From an uncultured Lachnospiraceae bacterium (lineage in GTDB: Bacteria > Bacillota > Clostridia > Lachnospirales > Lachnospiraceae): a stretch of 57,407 bases of DNA. Numbering within the stretch: position 1 is the first letter of the stretch; each line of letters begins with the position of its first letter. This document shows, piece by piece, positions 9,127-17,821 of the stretch. Below the pieces are notes generated by a model, which was given only the letters and a program-made list of their open reading frames with translations, was not told where the DNA came from and ran no database searches. The translations under genes were made by a program, and so were the position numbers. The stretch covers positions 1-57,407 of the forward strand of contig CAMWLV010000005.1 in the NCBI GenBank assembly GCA_947175175.1, in the 5' to 3' direction.

Positions 9127-9873
9127 ATGATAAATTTTGCATTTTGCTATGAGCACGATGAACAATTGGATTTCGTAAAAAACGAGATACTGAAATATTT
9201 CCGGCAACGGGAAGTGGAAATCGCTGTGATGTGCTACCACAATGCCTATGAGCTTCAACGATGTATCGACTGCAATTGCCCTGATATCCTCTTCTATGAC
9301 ATGGAAAAGGAGGATGGACTGATGCGCAACACTGTAATGAAAGCCAAGCGTGAAAATCAAAAGTTAATCTCCATCATCACGAGAGGACGCAATTACATTC
9401 CTCCCGCTGAAGATGTGCTGTTAGAACCGATATATGTCATGCCGGACAAAAGCCGGAAACATCTGTGGACCTACGCCGCACTCGCCTATGAAACAATTCT
9501 TGACGATTCTGATTCCTTCTCTTACTATGTCAGACCGGAGTATTTCCATATCCCAGTAAACGAAATCCGATATTTTGCTTCTGAGGGAAGACGCACCCAC
9601 ATTGTCTCCGCAAACTGCCGCGACACATTTTACCAGAAACTCGATGTGGTGGAGACACTTCTCCGTCCGAAAAACTGTCGGTTTCTGCGCATCCATAAAT
9701 CTTATCTGGTCAATGCCAGCTGTATCTCCGGATACAGCCGGGATTATGTGATGCTCACTACCGGAGAACAGCTGCGCATCAGCAAGTACGAATACTACAA
9801 ATCACTCAATGACCATCTGCAGAATCTAAAAAACACAAAGCCTGGGCGCCGTCCTCAGTATCTGGAATGGTGA
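9127..9873 (+). CDS. LytTR-type DNA-binding response regulator
   Basis: The 248-aa protein begins after AAGGAG at good spacing. Residues 1-125 form a receiver-like domain (DILFYDMEKEDG around 54-65 in the place of the phospho-acceptor strand), but the acidic pocket is poorly kept. Residues 130-235 form a LytTR domain with the typical start YYVRPEYFHIPVNEIRYF, the middle RFLRIHKSYLVNA, and the end. LytTR proteins bind direct repeats upstream of peptide, bacteriocin or cell-wall genes. No sensor kinase is beside it. It runs against the pyr genes and ends 10 bp before pyrD ends. Confidence 0.88.
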   Translation: MINFAFCYEHDEQLDFVKNEILKYFRQREVEIAVMCYHNAYELQRCIDCNCPDILFYDMEKEDGLMRNTVMKAKRENQKLISIITRGRNYIPPAEDVLLEPIYVMPDKSRKHLWTYAALAYETILDDSDSFSYYVRPEYFHIPVNEIRYFASEGRRTHIVSANCRDTFYQKLDVVETLLRPKNCRFLRIHKSYLVNASCISGYSRDYVMLTTGEQLRISKYEYYKSLNDHLQNLKNTKPGRRPQYLEW

Positions 9874-9883
9874 TAGTCTATTC

Positions 9884-10789
9884 TCACCGCACTGTTCCGA
9901 TGATATCACTCAGCTTCTGGATATCATACTGTTGCATATAATCCTCAATTCCTTTTACGACTTCCGTTGTCGTGTACGGATTGACAAAGTTCATCGCCCC
10001 GACAGCAACACCAGTCGCACCTGCAAGCATAAACTCAATCGCATCCTCCGCATTCGCGATGCCTCCCATGCCGATAATCGGTATCTTTACAGTGTTTGCC
10101 GCCTGATATACCATACGCACTGCGACTGGCTTGATCGCAGGTCCGGAAAGCCCTCCTGTCTTGTTCGCCAGCGCAAAGGTTCTTTTGTGGATGTCGATCT
10201 TCATGCCTGTAATCGTATTGATCAATGAAATGGCATCGCTTCCTGCTGCCTCTGCCGCCTTTGCCATCTCTGTAATATCAGTGACATTCGGTGACAATTT
10301 CATGATAATCGGCTGCTTTGCCTTTGCCTTGATTTCTTTCGTAATGTCAAACAGGCACTTGGGATCTTGTCCAAAGGCAATTCCTCCATGCTTGACATTA
10401 GGGCAGGATACGTTGATCTCGAGCATGTCCACTGGCTGATCTGCCAGCTTTTCCACAACTTCCACATAATCTGACACAGAGCGCCCGCAGACATTGACAA
10501 TAATCCTCGTATCATACTGCCGCAAAAACGGGATGTCCCTCTCAATAAACACATCAATTCCAGGATTTTGCAGCCCGATTGCATTGAGCATGCCCCCATA
10601 TGTCTCCTGAACGCGCGGTGTCGCATTTCCCTCCCATGGCACATTAGCAACACCTTTTGTCACTACTGCACCAAGGCAGTTCAGATCGACAAATTCAGCG
10701 TATTCCATGCCGGATCCAAACGTTCCTGACGCTGTCATCACAGGATTTTTGAAGGTGACACCTGCTATATTGATCTTTGTATCTAACAT
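9884..10789 (-). CDS. pyrD: Dihydroorotate dehydrogenase, catalytic subunit (type 1B)
   Basis: The 301-aa enzyme converts dihydroorotate to orotate in pyrimidine synthesis, using FMN and passing electrons to PyrK. The family start LDTKINIAGVTFKNPVMTAS, the active-site Cys in EINVSCPN and the FMN-binding GMGGI near the C-terminus are all visible. An upstream ATG exists in frame, but the ATG at 10789 follows GGAGGGAAAGGAAT and is preferred. It follows pyrK by 57 bp on the same transcript. The type 1B assignment comes from the Cys and the PyrK partner. Confidence 0.96.
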   Translation of the reverse strand: MLDTKINIAGVTFKNPVMTASGTFGSGMEYAEFVDLNCLGAVVTKGVANVPWEGNATPRVQETYGGMLNAIGLQNPGIDVFIERDIPFLRQYDTRIIVNVCGRSVSDYVEVVEKLADQPVDMLEINVSCPNVKHGGIAFGQDPKCLFDITKEIKAKAKQPIIMKLSPNVTDITEMAKAAEAAGSDAISLINTITGMKIDIHKRTFALANKTGGLSGPAIKPVAVRMVYQAANTVKIPIIGMGGIANAEDAIEFMLAGATGVAVGAMNFVNPYTTTEVVKGIEDYMQQYDIQKLSDIIGTVR

Positions 10790-10846
10790 ATTCCTTTCCC
10801 TCCATGCTGCCAACTCCCACGAATCTGGGCGTTTGTACTCTCTCTT

Positions 10847-11629
10847 CTATATCTCCACTTCCTCTGCGGCATAAACTGGTCCGTCTGTGCAGATTCTCGC
10901 GTTATTTACATGGGAATGATGATCGACTTCCCTTGTCTTCACAACACATCCGAGACACGCACCAACACCGCACGCCATCCGCTCCTCCAGTGAAATATAT
11001 GCCTCAATGCCTTTTTCAGCAGCGTATTTTTTGATTGCCCGAAGCATGGGCATGGGACCACAGGCAAAGATTATGTCCGCCTTCAAATCTTCTGCCTCAA
11101 TGACATTCATGACATTTCCCTTTGTACCGACGCTTCCATCCTCCGTTGCGACATGAACTGGCGCGTATTTCGCCAAATCCTCCGCCAAAAAGAGCTCCTT
11201 GTCCCGATAGCCCACAATCACATCCACAGCTACTGCATTCTTAACTGCCTTTGCCAGAGCGAGCATGGGTGGAATGCCGATGCCGCCGCCCATCAGAAAA
11301 AGGCGTTTTCCCTCTGCTTTTTCCAGCGGAAAACCATTTCCGAGCGTTCCGAGAATATCCACGTGGTGGCCTATGTCGTACTTTGAAAACTCTGCCGTCC
11401 CTTTTCCTGCCACACGGTATACAATACGCAGTCTGTCGTTTGTGGTATCTGTCTCGCAGATGCTGATCGGCCGCGGCAGGAGCGCCGACTTGTCCTGCGT
11501 GTATACGCTGATAAACTGTCCCGGCTTTGCCTGTTTGGCAAGCGTCGTATTGATCCACATATCGTAGATTCCCGGCGCAATCTGCTGCTGCTTGTAAACC
11601 CTGGCAGATTCTTTTTTTTTCTGTTCCAT
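10847..11629 (-). CDS. pyrK: Dihydroorotate dehydrogenase electron transfer subunit
   Basis: The 260-aa iron-sulfur flavoprotein couples PyrD to NAD. It has a ferredoxin-reductase-like FAD domain (RPISICETD around 53-61), an NAD-binding part (LFLMGGGIGIPPMLALAKA) and the C-terminal 2Fe-2S cysteine cluster ACGVGACLGC with a fourth Cys in RICTDG. AAGGAG precedes the ATG by eight bases. It is the first gene of a pyrK-pyrD pair with a sigma-A-type promoter at 11668-11695. No PyrR attenuator structure was recognised in the short leader. Confidence 0.96.
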   Translation of the reverse strand: MEQKKKESARVYKQQQIAPGIYDMWINTTLAKQAKPGQFISVYTQDKSALLPRPISICETDTTNDRLRIVYRVAGKGTAEFSKYDIGHHVDILGTLGNGFPLEKAEGKRLFLMGGGIGIPPMLALAKAVKNAVAVDVIVGYRDKELFLAEDLAKYAPVHVATEDGSVGTKGNVMNVIEAEDLKADIIFACGPMPMLRAIKKYAAEKGIEAYISLEERMACGVGACLGCVVKTREVDHHSHVNNARICTDGPVYAAEEVEI

Positions 11630-11667
11630 GTCACCAACTCCTTCATCATCAATATCACAATATACTT

Positions 11668-11695
11668 ATCATATCATAAATTCATAACTTATCAA
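11668..11695 (-). promoter_or_regulatory. Candidate sigma-A promoter for pyrK-pyrD
   Basis: On the minus strand TTGATA and TATGAT are separated by 16 bases, about 40 bases before the pyrK start. The surrounding DNA is AT-rich and lies between the ABC transporter operon end and pyrK. Confidence 0.5.
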
Positions 11696-11712
11696 CACAT
11701 TGCGCCTGTTTC

Positions 11713-12498
11713 TTATCCCTGTGTATAACGCGACAGGAACTGTTTTGTGCGCTCTTCCCTTGGGTTTTCAATGACCTCCCTGGGAGAACCTTGTTCTACG
11801 ATATACCCATCATCCATAAAGATCACACAGTCTGCAACATCCCGCGCAAATGCCATCTCATGTGTTACTATGATCATGGTGGTTTCTTTGTCCGCAAGCT
11901 CCTTGATCACGCGCAGAACTTCTCCTGTCAGCTCCGGGTCAAGCGCAGAGGTCGGTTCATCAAAACACAGAATATCAGGCGTAAGCGCCAAGGCTCGTGC
12001 GATAGCGACACGCTGACACTGTCCTCCAGAAAGCTGATGTGGGTAGTTTTCCATCCGGTCTCCAAGCCCCATCTGAACCAGCAGCTCCTTTGCATGCTCC
12101 TCAATCGCAAGATTGATTTCTTTTTTGTGCGTTTTATAGTTGTCAGCCTCCTTTGCAAGAAGCTGTCCCGCAAGCATTACGTTCTGCAGCGCGGTATATT
12201 GCGGAAACAGGTTAAACGACTGGAAGACAAGGCCAAAGTGAAGCCGTTTCTTTCGAATCTCACTCTCCTTCCTTGTATCCGGGTTTCCAGCGTCAAACAA
12301 GGTTTCCCCATTGACACGAATAATACCTGCATCGGGGTTTTCCAAGAAATTTAGACAGCGCAGAAGTGTCGTCTTCCCGCTTCCCGAGGAGCCGATAATG
12401 GATAGCGTCTGCCCTTTTTCCATCGAAAAACTGATGTCTTTTAACACCTGCACTTTCTCGAATGTTTTTTGAATTTGTTCTACCTCTAAAATAGCCAT
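11713..12498 (-). CDS. Polar amino-acid ABC transporter ATP-binding protein (GlnQ type)
   Basis: This 261-aa ATPase has Walker A GSSGSGKTT near residue 36, the Q-loop, the signature LSGGQCQRVAIARAL, Walker B ILCFDEPTSALD and the switch His in MIIVTHEMAFA, in the usual order for GlnQ/HisP proteins. Two in-frame ATGs occur (12504, 12498); the second has GGAGG at the better spacing. It is the last gene of the binding protein - permease - ATPase operon and powers import of an amino acid from the membrane's inner face. The substrate cannot be read from this subunit. Confidence 0.95.
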   Translation of the reverse strand: MAILEVEQIQKTFEKVQVLKDISFSMEKGQTLSIIGSSGSGKTTLLRCLNFLENPDAGIIRVNGETLFDAGNPDTRKESEIRKKRLHFGLVFQSFNLFPQYTALQNVMLAGQLLAKEADNYKTHKKEINLAIEEHAKELLVQMGLGDRMENYPHQLSGGQCQRVAIARALALTPDILCFDEPTSALDPELTGEVLRVIKELADKETTMIIVTHEMAFARDVADCVIFMDDGYIVEQGSPREVIENPREERTKQFLSRYTQG

Positions 12499-12516
12499 GT
12501 CCATACCCCTCCCCGC

Positions 12517-13203
12517 TTATTTAAAGTAATCAAGCTTTTTCTCAAGGTATCCCAGGAGCACTGTAAGGATTCCATTGCAGACAAGATAATATACAGCTGT
12601 AAAGAACAGCGGCCATATGGCGCCCGAAATTCCCTGCGAGCCTTTCATGAATGCCTGCCCTGCCCATATGATTTCCTGCAAGGCAATGATGCGTGCCAGG
12701 GAAGTATCTTTTACCAGCGTGATGATCTCATTGGACATTGGGGGCACAATCCGTTTGATCATCTGAAGAAGCTTTACTTTGACAAAAATCTGCCTTTTGG
12801 TCATACCGAGCACAAGACCCGCCTCCGTCTGACCGACTGGGATCGACTGAATGCCTCCACGGTAGATCTCTGAAAAATAACATGCGTAATTCAAAATAAA
12901 CGAAAAGCTGGCTGCCAGAAACCGCCCGCTTTCGCTCCCTCCCCAGATCGGATTATGTAATACAAGTCCTGGAAAATAGTAAATGATCAGCAGCTGGATC
13001 ATAAGCGGTGTGCCACGTATAATCCACACGAGGATCTTTGAGAAATACCGCAGGGGTCTGAAATGGGACATTGAGCCGAAAGCAATAACCAAACCAAGCG
13101 GAAATGCTCCCAAGAGCGTAACAAAAAACAGTTTTAGCGTCTGAAGAAATCCGACATTTAATGCACGGATCACAATAGGAAACTGTTCTATAATAAGCTG
13201 CAT
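12517..13203 (-). CDS. Polar amino-acid ABC transporter permease
   Basis: The 228-aa inner-membrane protein has about five membrane segments and the HisM/GlnP-type layout: TLKLFFVTLLGAFPLGLVI near the start, RGTPLMIQLLIIYY in the first third, and the EAA loop GLVLGMTKRQIF that contacts the ATPase. The start at 13203 follows GGAGGAGTAAT; an upstream in-frame ATG at 13239 lacks a site. A hairpin at 13247-13270 separates it from the binding protein gene. Confidence 0.94.
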   Translation of the reverse strand: MQLIIEQFPIVIRALNVGFLQTLKLFFVTLLGAFPLGLVIAFGSMSHFRPLRYFSKILVWIIRGTPLMIQLLIIYYFPGLVLHNPIWGGSESGRFLAASFSFILNYACYFSEIYRGGIQSIPVGQTEAGLVLGMTKRQIFVKVKLLQMIKRIVPPMSNEIITLVKDTSLARIIALQEIIWAGQAFMKGSQGISGAIWPLFFTAVYYLVCNGILTVLLGYLEKKLDYFK

Positions 13204-13246
13204 ATTACTCCTCCATGCCGCTTTTGCGGCTCCTATCAAGAAAATC

Positions 13247-13270
13247 GAGCAGGGAAGATTTTCCCTACTC
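13247..13270 (-). terminator. Intercistronic hairpin between binding protein and permease
   Basis: On the minus strand GAGTAGGGAA pairs with TTCCCTGCTC (one G-U pair, 4-nt loop), followed by GATTTTC. A second small stem, GCCGC-TTTT-GCGGC, lies at 13217-13230. The weak U tract suggests partial termination or protection of the binding-protein mRNA, which would give the usual excess of binding protein over permease. Confidence 0.6.
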
Positions 13271-13278
13271 GCATGATT

Positions 13279-14205
13279 TTATTGTTCTACAAGAGCAGCC
13301 TGAACACCATATTTTTCAGCAATCTCAATCATACTGCCATCCTGATAGCTTGTGGTGAAAAAGGCATTCAAGGAAGCAGCGAGATCCGAGCCTTTGCGGA
13401 ATCCGACCCCGTATTCCTCATCATTTAACCCGATTGTGTATGTAAGATCCGCATACCCAGTACCTTCGCCAACCATAGCCGCTGCCATCAGGGAATCAAT
13501 GATCGCTGCGTCGGAAGTTCCTGCAGCAACCTCCATCAGAGCATCCGATTGTGCCTTGACAGGCGTATGCGGAAGCTCCAGCGATATCGCCTGCTGTTCA
13601 CCGGCACTACCTGCCTCAACTGCAAAATTATACTGGGAAAGGTCTGATTTTTCCTGAAAATTATCAGCTTGACCAACTGGCGCAACGATTACTTGTGCAT
13701 TATTGCAATATGCCCTGGAACATTCCATAGAACCTGTGACTTCCGGTGTCAGTGTCATACCATTCCACACGCAGTCGATCGTCTTTCCGTCAAGCTCCAA
13801 AACCTTGTTATCCCAATCGATTTCCACAAATTCAACTGATACACCAAGGCTCTCTGCGAATGCCTTAGCCATGTCAGCGTCAAAACCAATCCATTCACCG
13901 TCTTCATCCTTGTAATCCATCGGTTCAAAATCCGTGATTCCGACAACGAGTGTCCCCTTGCCCTTGACATAATCAATGTCTGATGCAGAGACCGGTGATT
14001 CTACATTATCTGGTGCCGCTTCCGCTGACTGTGCGGACTCAGGGGCGGCGCTTTGTTCTGTCTGTACATTGTCTGTCTGCGCAGCGGGTGCCGTATCTGT
14101 ACCTGAAGATGCCGCTGGTGCATCGGAACTGCCACAGCCTGCAAGTGACACGGATAACATAAGGGCTGTGGTAACTGCCATAGCCATCGTCTTTAATTTT
14201 TTCAT
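13279..14205 (-). CDS. Amino-acid ABC transporter substrate-binding lipoprotein
   Basis: The protein is 308 aa. It starts at the ATG at 14205 with GGAGG in front and has a lipoprotein signal peptide ending LSVSLAGCGSS, so Cys about residue 24 is lipidated outside the cell. A low-complexity Ala/Ser/Gln/Pro linker (about 28-75) leads to an SBP_bac_3 domain: GKGTLVVGITDFEPMDYKD, then DFNADMAKAF-like FDADMAKAFAESLGV, and the closing SYQDGSMIEIAEKYGV. It captures a polar amino acid for the permease and ATPase downstream. It is first in the operon, with a promoter at 14326-14354. Confidence 0.94.
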   Translation of the reverse strand: MKKLKTMAMAVTTALMLSVSLAGCGSSDAPAASSGTDTAPAAQTDNVQTEQSAAPESAQSAEAAPDNVESPVSASDIDYVKGKGTLVVGITDFEPMDYKDEDGEWIGFDADMAKAFAESLGVSVEFVEIDWDNKVLELDGKTIDCVWNGMTLTPEVTGSMECSRAYCNNAQVIVAPVGQADNFQEKSDLSQYNFAVEAGSAGEQQAISLELPHTPVKAQSDALMEVAAGTSDAAIIDSLMAAAMVGEGTGYADLTYTIGLNDEEYGVGFRKGSDLAASLNAFFTTSYQDGSMIEIAEKYGVQAALVEQ

Positions 14206-14325
14206 AATAATCCTCCATTCTTTTTGCATTTCATTAAATTCTCCACGCGAATACATTGATAAACTCCCCTGCTGTATTTTTAGCCGTATAGAGTGCTACT
14301 GTTTCTCAATGTTTTGCACATCACT

Positions 14326-14354
14326 ATGTTAGCAGTTTAATGGACTAAAGTCAA
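14326..14354 (-). promoter_or_regulatory. Candidate sigma-A promoter for the amino-acid ABC operon
   Basis: On the minus strand TTGACT and TAACAT are separated by 17 bases, about 120 bases upstream of the binding protein ATG. The -10 matches 4 of 6. It lies between the gene and the family 2 repeat. Confidence 0.45.
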
Positions 14355-14388
14355 TATGTATTGAAAGGTTCTCGTTTACGTGCCCGTG

Positions 14389-14520
14389 TGCAGTTACTGT
14401 GTTTTGCATGTTTATACGTTTTTTCGGTGTGAACAGCAACATTTATGCACACAAAATGCTAAAGGGCAAGCATTTTGGCGCTTGATTCCCACTACTTTGA
14501 TGGGAGAGTGAACAGTAACC
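14389..14520. repeat. Palindromic intergenic repeat, family 2
   Basis: The gap 14206-14578 holds the ABC promoter, this repeat and a terminator. The left part contains GTTACTGT and the right edge GAGTGAACAGTAACC (14506-14520), in inverted orientation; GTGAACAGCAAC occurs once more near 14438. A central hairpin pairs CAAAATGCT with AGCATTTTG across eight bases (about 14453-14477). The right edge recurs exactly, inverted, at 57390-57404. No open frame is present. It is probably a small dispersed repeat; the exact ends are uncertain. Confidence 0.5.
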
Positions 14521-14529
14521 GTGTGCATA

Positions 14530-14560
14530 AAATATGGGCGCCACCACAAAGATGACGCCC
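14530..14560 (-). terminator. Terminator after the pentose operon
   Basis: On the minus strand GGGCGTCA pairs with TGGCGCCC (one wobble) across a nine-base loop, followed by ATATTTTAT. It lies 19 bases after the stop of the last transketolase gene. Confidence 0.6.
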
Positions 14561-14578
14561 TGGCATTTTCATACCACA

Positions 14579-15538
14579 TTATGCCAAAAAAGTTTTTACC
14601 TGCTCATACACGCCCTTTGCGTCGAGCTTATATTTCTCAACCAGAGCTGCAGCGGAACCGGACTCGCCGAATGTATCCTGCATGCCAATCTTGCAGACAG
14701 GTGTGGGATATGATTTGCAGAGTGCATCACATACTGCACTTCCCAGTCCGCCGATCACAGAATGCTCCTCCGCTGTGACAACCTTGCCAGTCTTCTTTGC
14801 AGAGTTGATAATAATCTCCTCGTCAAGCGGCTTGATTGTACAAATATTAATCACCTCTGCGCTGATCCCATCCTTCTCAAGCATCTCTGCTGCGCCAAGT
14901 GCAGAGTCCACGCAGATACCAGTCGCCACGATGGTGACATCTGTACCCTCTCTCACAACAGTTCCTTTTCCAATCTCAAACTTATAATCTGGTCTGTCGT
15001 TAATAACAGGAACTGCCGCGCGTCCAAAACGGATATAGACAGGGCCTTCATATTCCACTGCCGCACGCACTGCTGCCTTTGCCTCAACATCATCTGCTGG
15101 ACACATAACGACCATACCAGGAATCGTGCGCATCAGGGCAATGTCCTCATTGCACTGATGAGATGCTCCGTCCTCTCCAACAGTAATGCCAGCATGCGTT
15201 GCACCGATCTTTACATTCAGATGCGGATATCCAATGGAGTTTCTCACCTGCTCAAAAGCACGTCCTGCCGCGAACATCGCAAAGGAACTCATAAACGGAA
15301 TCTTGCCTGTCAGAGACAATCCAGCTGCAATACCTGTCATGTTGCATTCAGCGATACCACAGTCAATATGTCTCTCCGGAAATGCCTTCTTAAACACACC
15401 TGTCTTGGTCGCTGCAGCAAGGTCAGCGTCAAGAACAACTAAATTCGGATTTTCTTTTCCTATTTCAACAAGGGCATTACCATAACTCTCTCTTGTTGCT
15501 ACTTTTGAAACGACTTTGCTCGTTTTTACATCTGCCAT
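14579..15538 (-). CDS. Transketolase, C-terminal subunit
   Basis: The 319-aa protein matches the pyrimidine-binding and C-terminal domains of transketolase: GNALVEIGKENPNLVVLDAD, the DCGIAECNMTGIAAGLSLTG stretch with the cofactor-contacting Glu, and the C-terminal KTGKVVTAEEHSVIGGLGSAV. Split transketolases are common in Clostridia and the two halves form one enzyme that moves two-carbon units between sugar phosphates. The ATG at 15538 follows AGGGAG. It starts 20 bp after the N-terminal subunit gene, the last in the pentose operon. Confidence 0.95.
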   Translation of the reverse strand: MADVKTSKVVSKVATRESYGNALVEIGKENPNLVVLDADLAAATKTGVFKKAFPERHIDCGIAECNMTGIAAGLSLTGKIPFMSSFAMFAAGRAFEQVRNSIGYPHLNVKIGATHAGITVGEDGASHQCNEDIALMRTIPGMVVMCPADDVEAKAAVRAAVEYEGPVYIRFGRAAVPVINDRPDYKFEIGKGTVVREGTDVTIVATGICVDSALGAAEMLEKDGISAEVINICTIKPLDEEIIINSAKKTGKVVTAEEHSVIGGLGSAVCDALCKSYPTPVCKIGMQDTFGESGSAAALVEKYKLDAKGVYEQVKTFLA

Positions 15539-15558
15539 TTTCTTTCTCCCTTCCATGC

Positions 15559-16392
15559 TTACGCCAACTGCTGTGCTATTTTCTCTAAATCTGCCATGGC
15601 AACTGCGTACTCCTCATCGTTTGGAGCCTTGCCATGCCAATCCACACTTCCTTCCATGAATGATACGCCTTTACCCTTCAGGGAATGAGCAATAATCGCT
15701 GTTGGCATGCCCTTTGTCTCCCTTGCCTCCTTGAATGCTGCGCGGATCTGGTCAAAATCATGCGCATCTGCAAGGTTGATCACATGGAAATTAAATGCCT
15801 CAAACTTCTTGTCAATCGGATATGGTGAACATACGTCCTCAATCTTGCCGTCGATCTGCAAGCCGTTGTTGTCCACGATCACGCAGAGGTTATCCAGCTT
15901 TCTGTGACCTGCAAACATGGAAGCCTCCCAGACCTGTCCCTCCTCAATCTCGCCGTCGCCGAGCAATGTATACACTCTATAGTCAGCGTTTGACATCTTT
16001 GCTCCGAGTGCTATACCACATGCGACAGATATTCCCTGTCCGAGGGAACCAGAAGACATGTCAACACCAGGAACATGCTGCATACAGGGATGCCCCTGCA
16101 GATAAGAACCAAGCTTTCTCAAAGTCACTAAATCCTCAACCGGAAAATATCCGCGGTTTGCCAGTGTCGAATACAGTCCCGGCGCCGTGTGTCCCTTTGA
16201 GAGAACAAAACGGTCTCTATCCGCTTTCTTCGGATCCTTCGGATCGATATTCATCTCCTCGAAATAAAGGTACGTATAGATATCTGCCGCCGATAACGAT
16301 CCACCTGGGTGTCCGGCCTTAGCCGCATGAACACCTGTAACGATACCCTTACGAACTTCATTTGCCATTTTTTGAAGCTCCAAATTTGTCAT
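15559..16392 (-). CDS. Transketolase, N-terminal (TPP-binding) subunit
   Basis: The 277-aa protein carries the thiamine-diphosphate fold: KAGHPGGSLSAADIYTYLYF near residue 25, then SKGHTAPGLYSTLANRGYF, and the metal/cofactor motif GDGEIEEGQVWEASMFAGH ending in VDNN. With the following gene it makes a complete transketolase acting on xylulose-5-phosphate, the product of the epimerase encoded upstream. The ATG at 16392 follows GGAGG; an in-frame ATG at 16407 overlaps that site and is less likely. Confidence 0.95.
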   Translation of the reverse strand: MTNLELQKMANEVRKGIVTGVHAAKAGHPGGSLSAADIYTYLYFEEMNIDPKDPKKADRDRFVLSKGHTAPGLYSTLANRGYFPVEDLVTLRKLGSYLQGHPCMQHVPGVDMSSGSLGQGISVACGIALGAKMSNADYRVYTLLGDGEIEEGQVWEASMFAGHRKLDNLCVIVDNNGLQIDGKIEDVCSPYPIDKKFEAFNFHVINLADAHDFDQIRAAFKEARETKGMPTAIIAHSLKGKGVSFMEGSVDWHGKAPNDEEYAVAMADLEKIAQQLA

Positions 16393-16419
16393 TGCATTTT
16401 CCTCCATTAATTATAAAAA

Positions 16420-16860
16420 TTATTCTATCACTGTCTTATATGAAAGGACCCCTTCCTCTTCCAGTTCCTCTTCACCCAAGTCCTCTGCTAAGACTTTCTT
16501 CTGATACACATGCTTTCCGACAATCCCAAGAAGCTTTCGGATATCCTCTATCTCAAACGTTCCAAACTCAAGGTAACATGTATCTTTACTCTGGGCATTC
16601 AATTCCTTATAGAAATCCGTTATAGAAGCCTAAAACATATCCAAAATGTCCTCCAGTGGATACTGCGGAATATGTTCTGGTGAGTCACCCTCACCAAATT
16701 CCGGCTCCTGTTCAAACGTCAGTGAAGTAAGAAACAACTCATCACGTTCCCATATATTTCCATTGCAGAACGGATTCCTGCCCTTATAAATATTTTCCTC
16801 CACTTTTGTATACTCAGAAGTCAAATATTTATCAGCCTGATATATCTGGATATTTTTCAT
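16420..16860 (-). pseudogene. Small unknown gene split by one in-frame TAG
   Basis: From an ATG at 16860 (GGAAG in front) runs a 76-codon frame ending in TAG at 16630-16632. The same frame then continues without another stop for 70 codons to 16420. Both halves look coding: the first ends ...YPLEDILDMF and the second begins ASITDFYKELNAQSKD, and both are acidic. Without the TAG the product would be about 147 aa. I do not recognise the family. The options are a recent nonsense mutation, a short functional protein with a dead tail, or stop read-through. It lies between the epimerase and the transketolase genes on the same strand, 27 bp before the latter. Confidence 0.55.
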
Positions 16861-16994
16861 TTACTGCGCTTCCAAATCTTTGAATCTAATAAAATGATAT
16901 CCTCTACGCACTTATTAAAATACCATAAAATATCTTGTCCGTAAATGCTCAAACTTAAAATTATTACCCTACAAATTATACATTTTTTATGTGT

Positions 16995-17690
16995 CTACTC
17001 CACTTTATTGCCATAGTACGCATTTGCGCCATGTTTCCTGTAATAGTGCTTATCCTGAATACGCTGCGGCGCTGGTTCCACGTCTTTGTTCAACTGCTCT
17101 GTAAAAAGTGCCATCTTTGCAACTTCTTCCAGTACAACTGCGTTGTGCACTGCCTCCTTCGCGTCCTTGCCCCACGCAAAAGGACCGTGGTTCTTGCAGA
17201 GCACTGCCGGAACTGCCATGACATCCTTAGCCTTGAACGTTTCTATGATCAGCGTTCCTGTGTTCTTCTCATATCCCTCGTCAATCTCCTCCTGTGTAAG
17301 TACACGCGCACAGGGAATCTCCCCATACATATAATCCGCGTGCGTTGTCCCATAACAGGGAATACTTCTTCCCGACTGCGCCCAGCTTGTTGCATAGGTA
17401 CTGTGCGTATGGACGATACCGCCGATCGTGGGAAACGCCTTATAAAGCTCCAGATGTGTCGGTGTGTCTGACGAAGGATTATACTTTCCCTCCACCTTAT
17501 TTCCATCTAAGTCCATGACAACCATGTCTTCCGGCTTTAAAAGATCATAATCAACACCACTCGGCTTAATTACAAACAAGCCGCTCTCCCTGTCAACTGC
17601 ACTTACATTGCCCCATGTGAATGTGACAAGACCATACTTGGGTAAGTCCATATTTGCTTCATATACTTTTTTCTTTAATTCCTCTAACAT
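16995..17690 (-). CDS. araD: L-ribulose-5-phosphate 4-epimerase
   Basis: The 231-aa protein is a full-length class II aldolase/epimerase. Substrate and zinc residues are seen in [10 protein letters not shown] (about 24-33), [28 protein letters not shown] with the zinc histidines near residue 96, and the late [10 protein letters not shown] (third His). It converts L-ribulose-5-phosphate to D-xylulose-5-phosphate, linking the upstream ribulokinase to the downstream transketolase. The start follows GGAGGAGAATAA. L-arabinose isomerase (araA) is not in the window. AraD and UlaF/SgbE are close relatives; the ribulokinase neighbour favours AraD. Confidence 0.93.
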   Translation of the reverse strand: MLEELKKKVYEANMDLPKYGLVTFTWGNVSAVDRESGLFVIKPSGVDYDLLKPEDMVVMDLDGNKVEGKYNPSSDTPTHLELYKAFPTIGGIVHTHSTYATSWAQSGRSIPCYGTTHADYMYGEIPCARVLTQEEIDEGYEKNTGTLIIETFKAKDVMAVPAVLCKNHGPFAWGKDAKEAVHNAVVLEEVAKMALFTEQLNKDVEPAPQRIQDKHYYRKHGANAYYGNKVE

Positions 17691-17821
17691 TTATTCTCCT
17701 CCATTCATACACAGCGTTGATCATTTTCAGAAGAATGACTCATCTCTTGGCATTCTTCCTACATATAACACAAAAGTTTTCATTCCAGTCAATTCTCCAA
17801 CAATTAGAAATTCAGATAATT

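Noticed and set aside
8900..9130. Plus-strand 76-codon frame upstream of the LytTR gene with a hydrophobic stretch
   Set aside because: No ribosome site before any of its ATGs, AT-rich composition and no recognisable family; it overlaps the LytTR start.
11630..11712. PyrR attenuator before pyrK
   Set aside because: The leader is too short and the anti-terminator/terminator set was not found.
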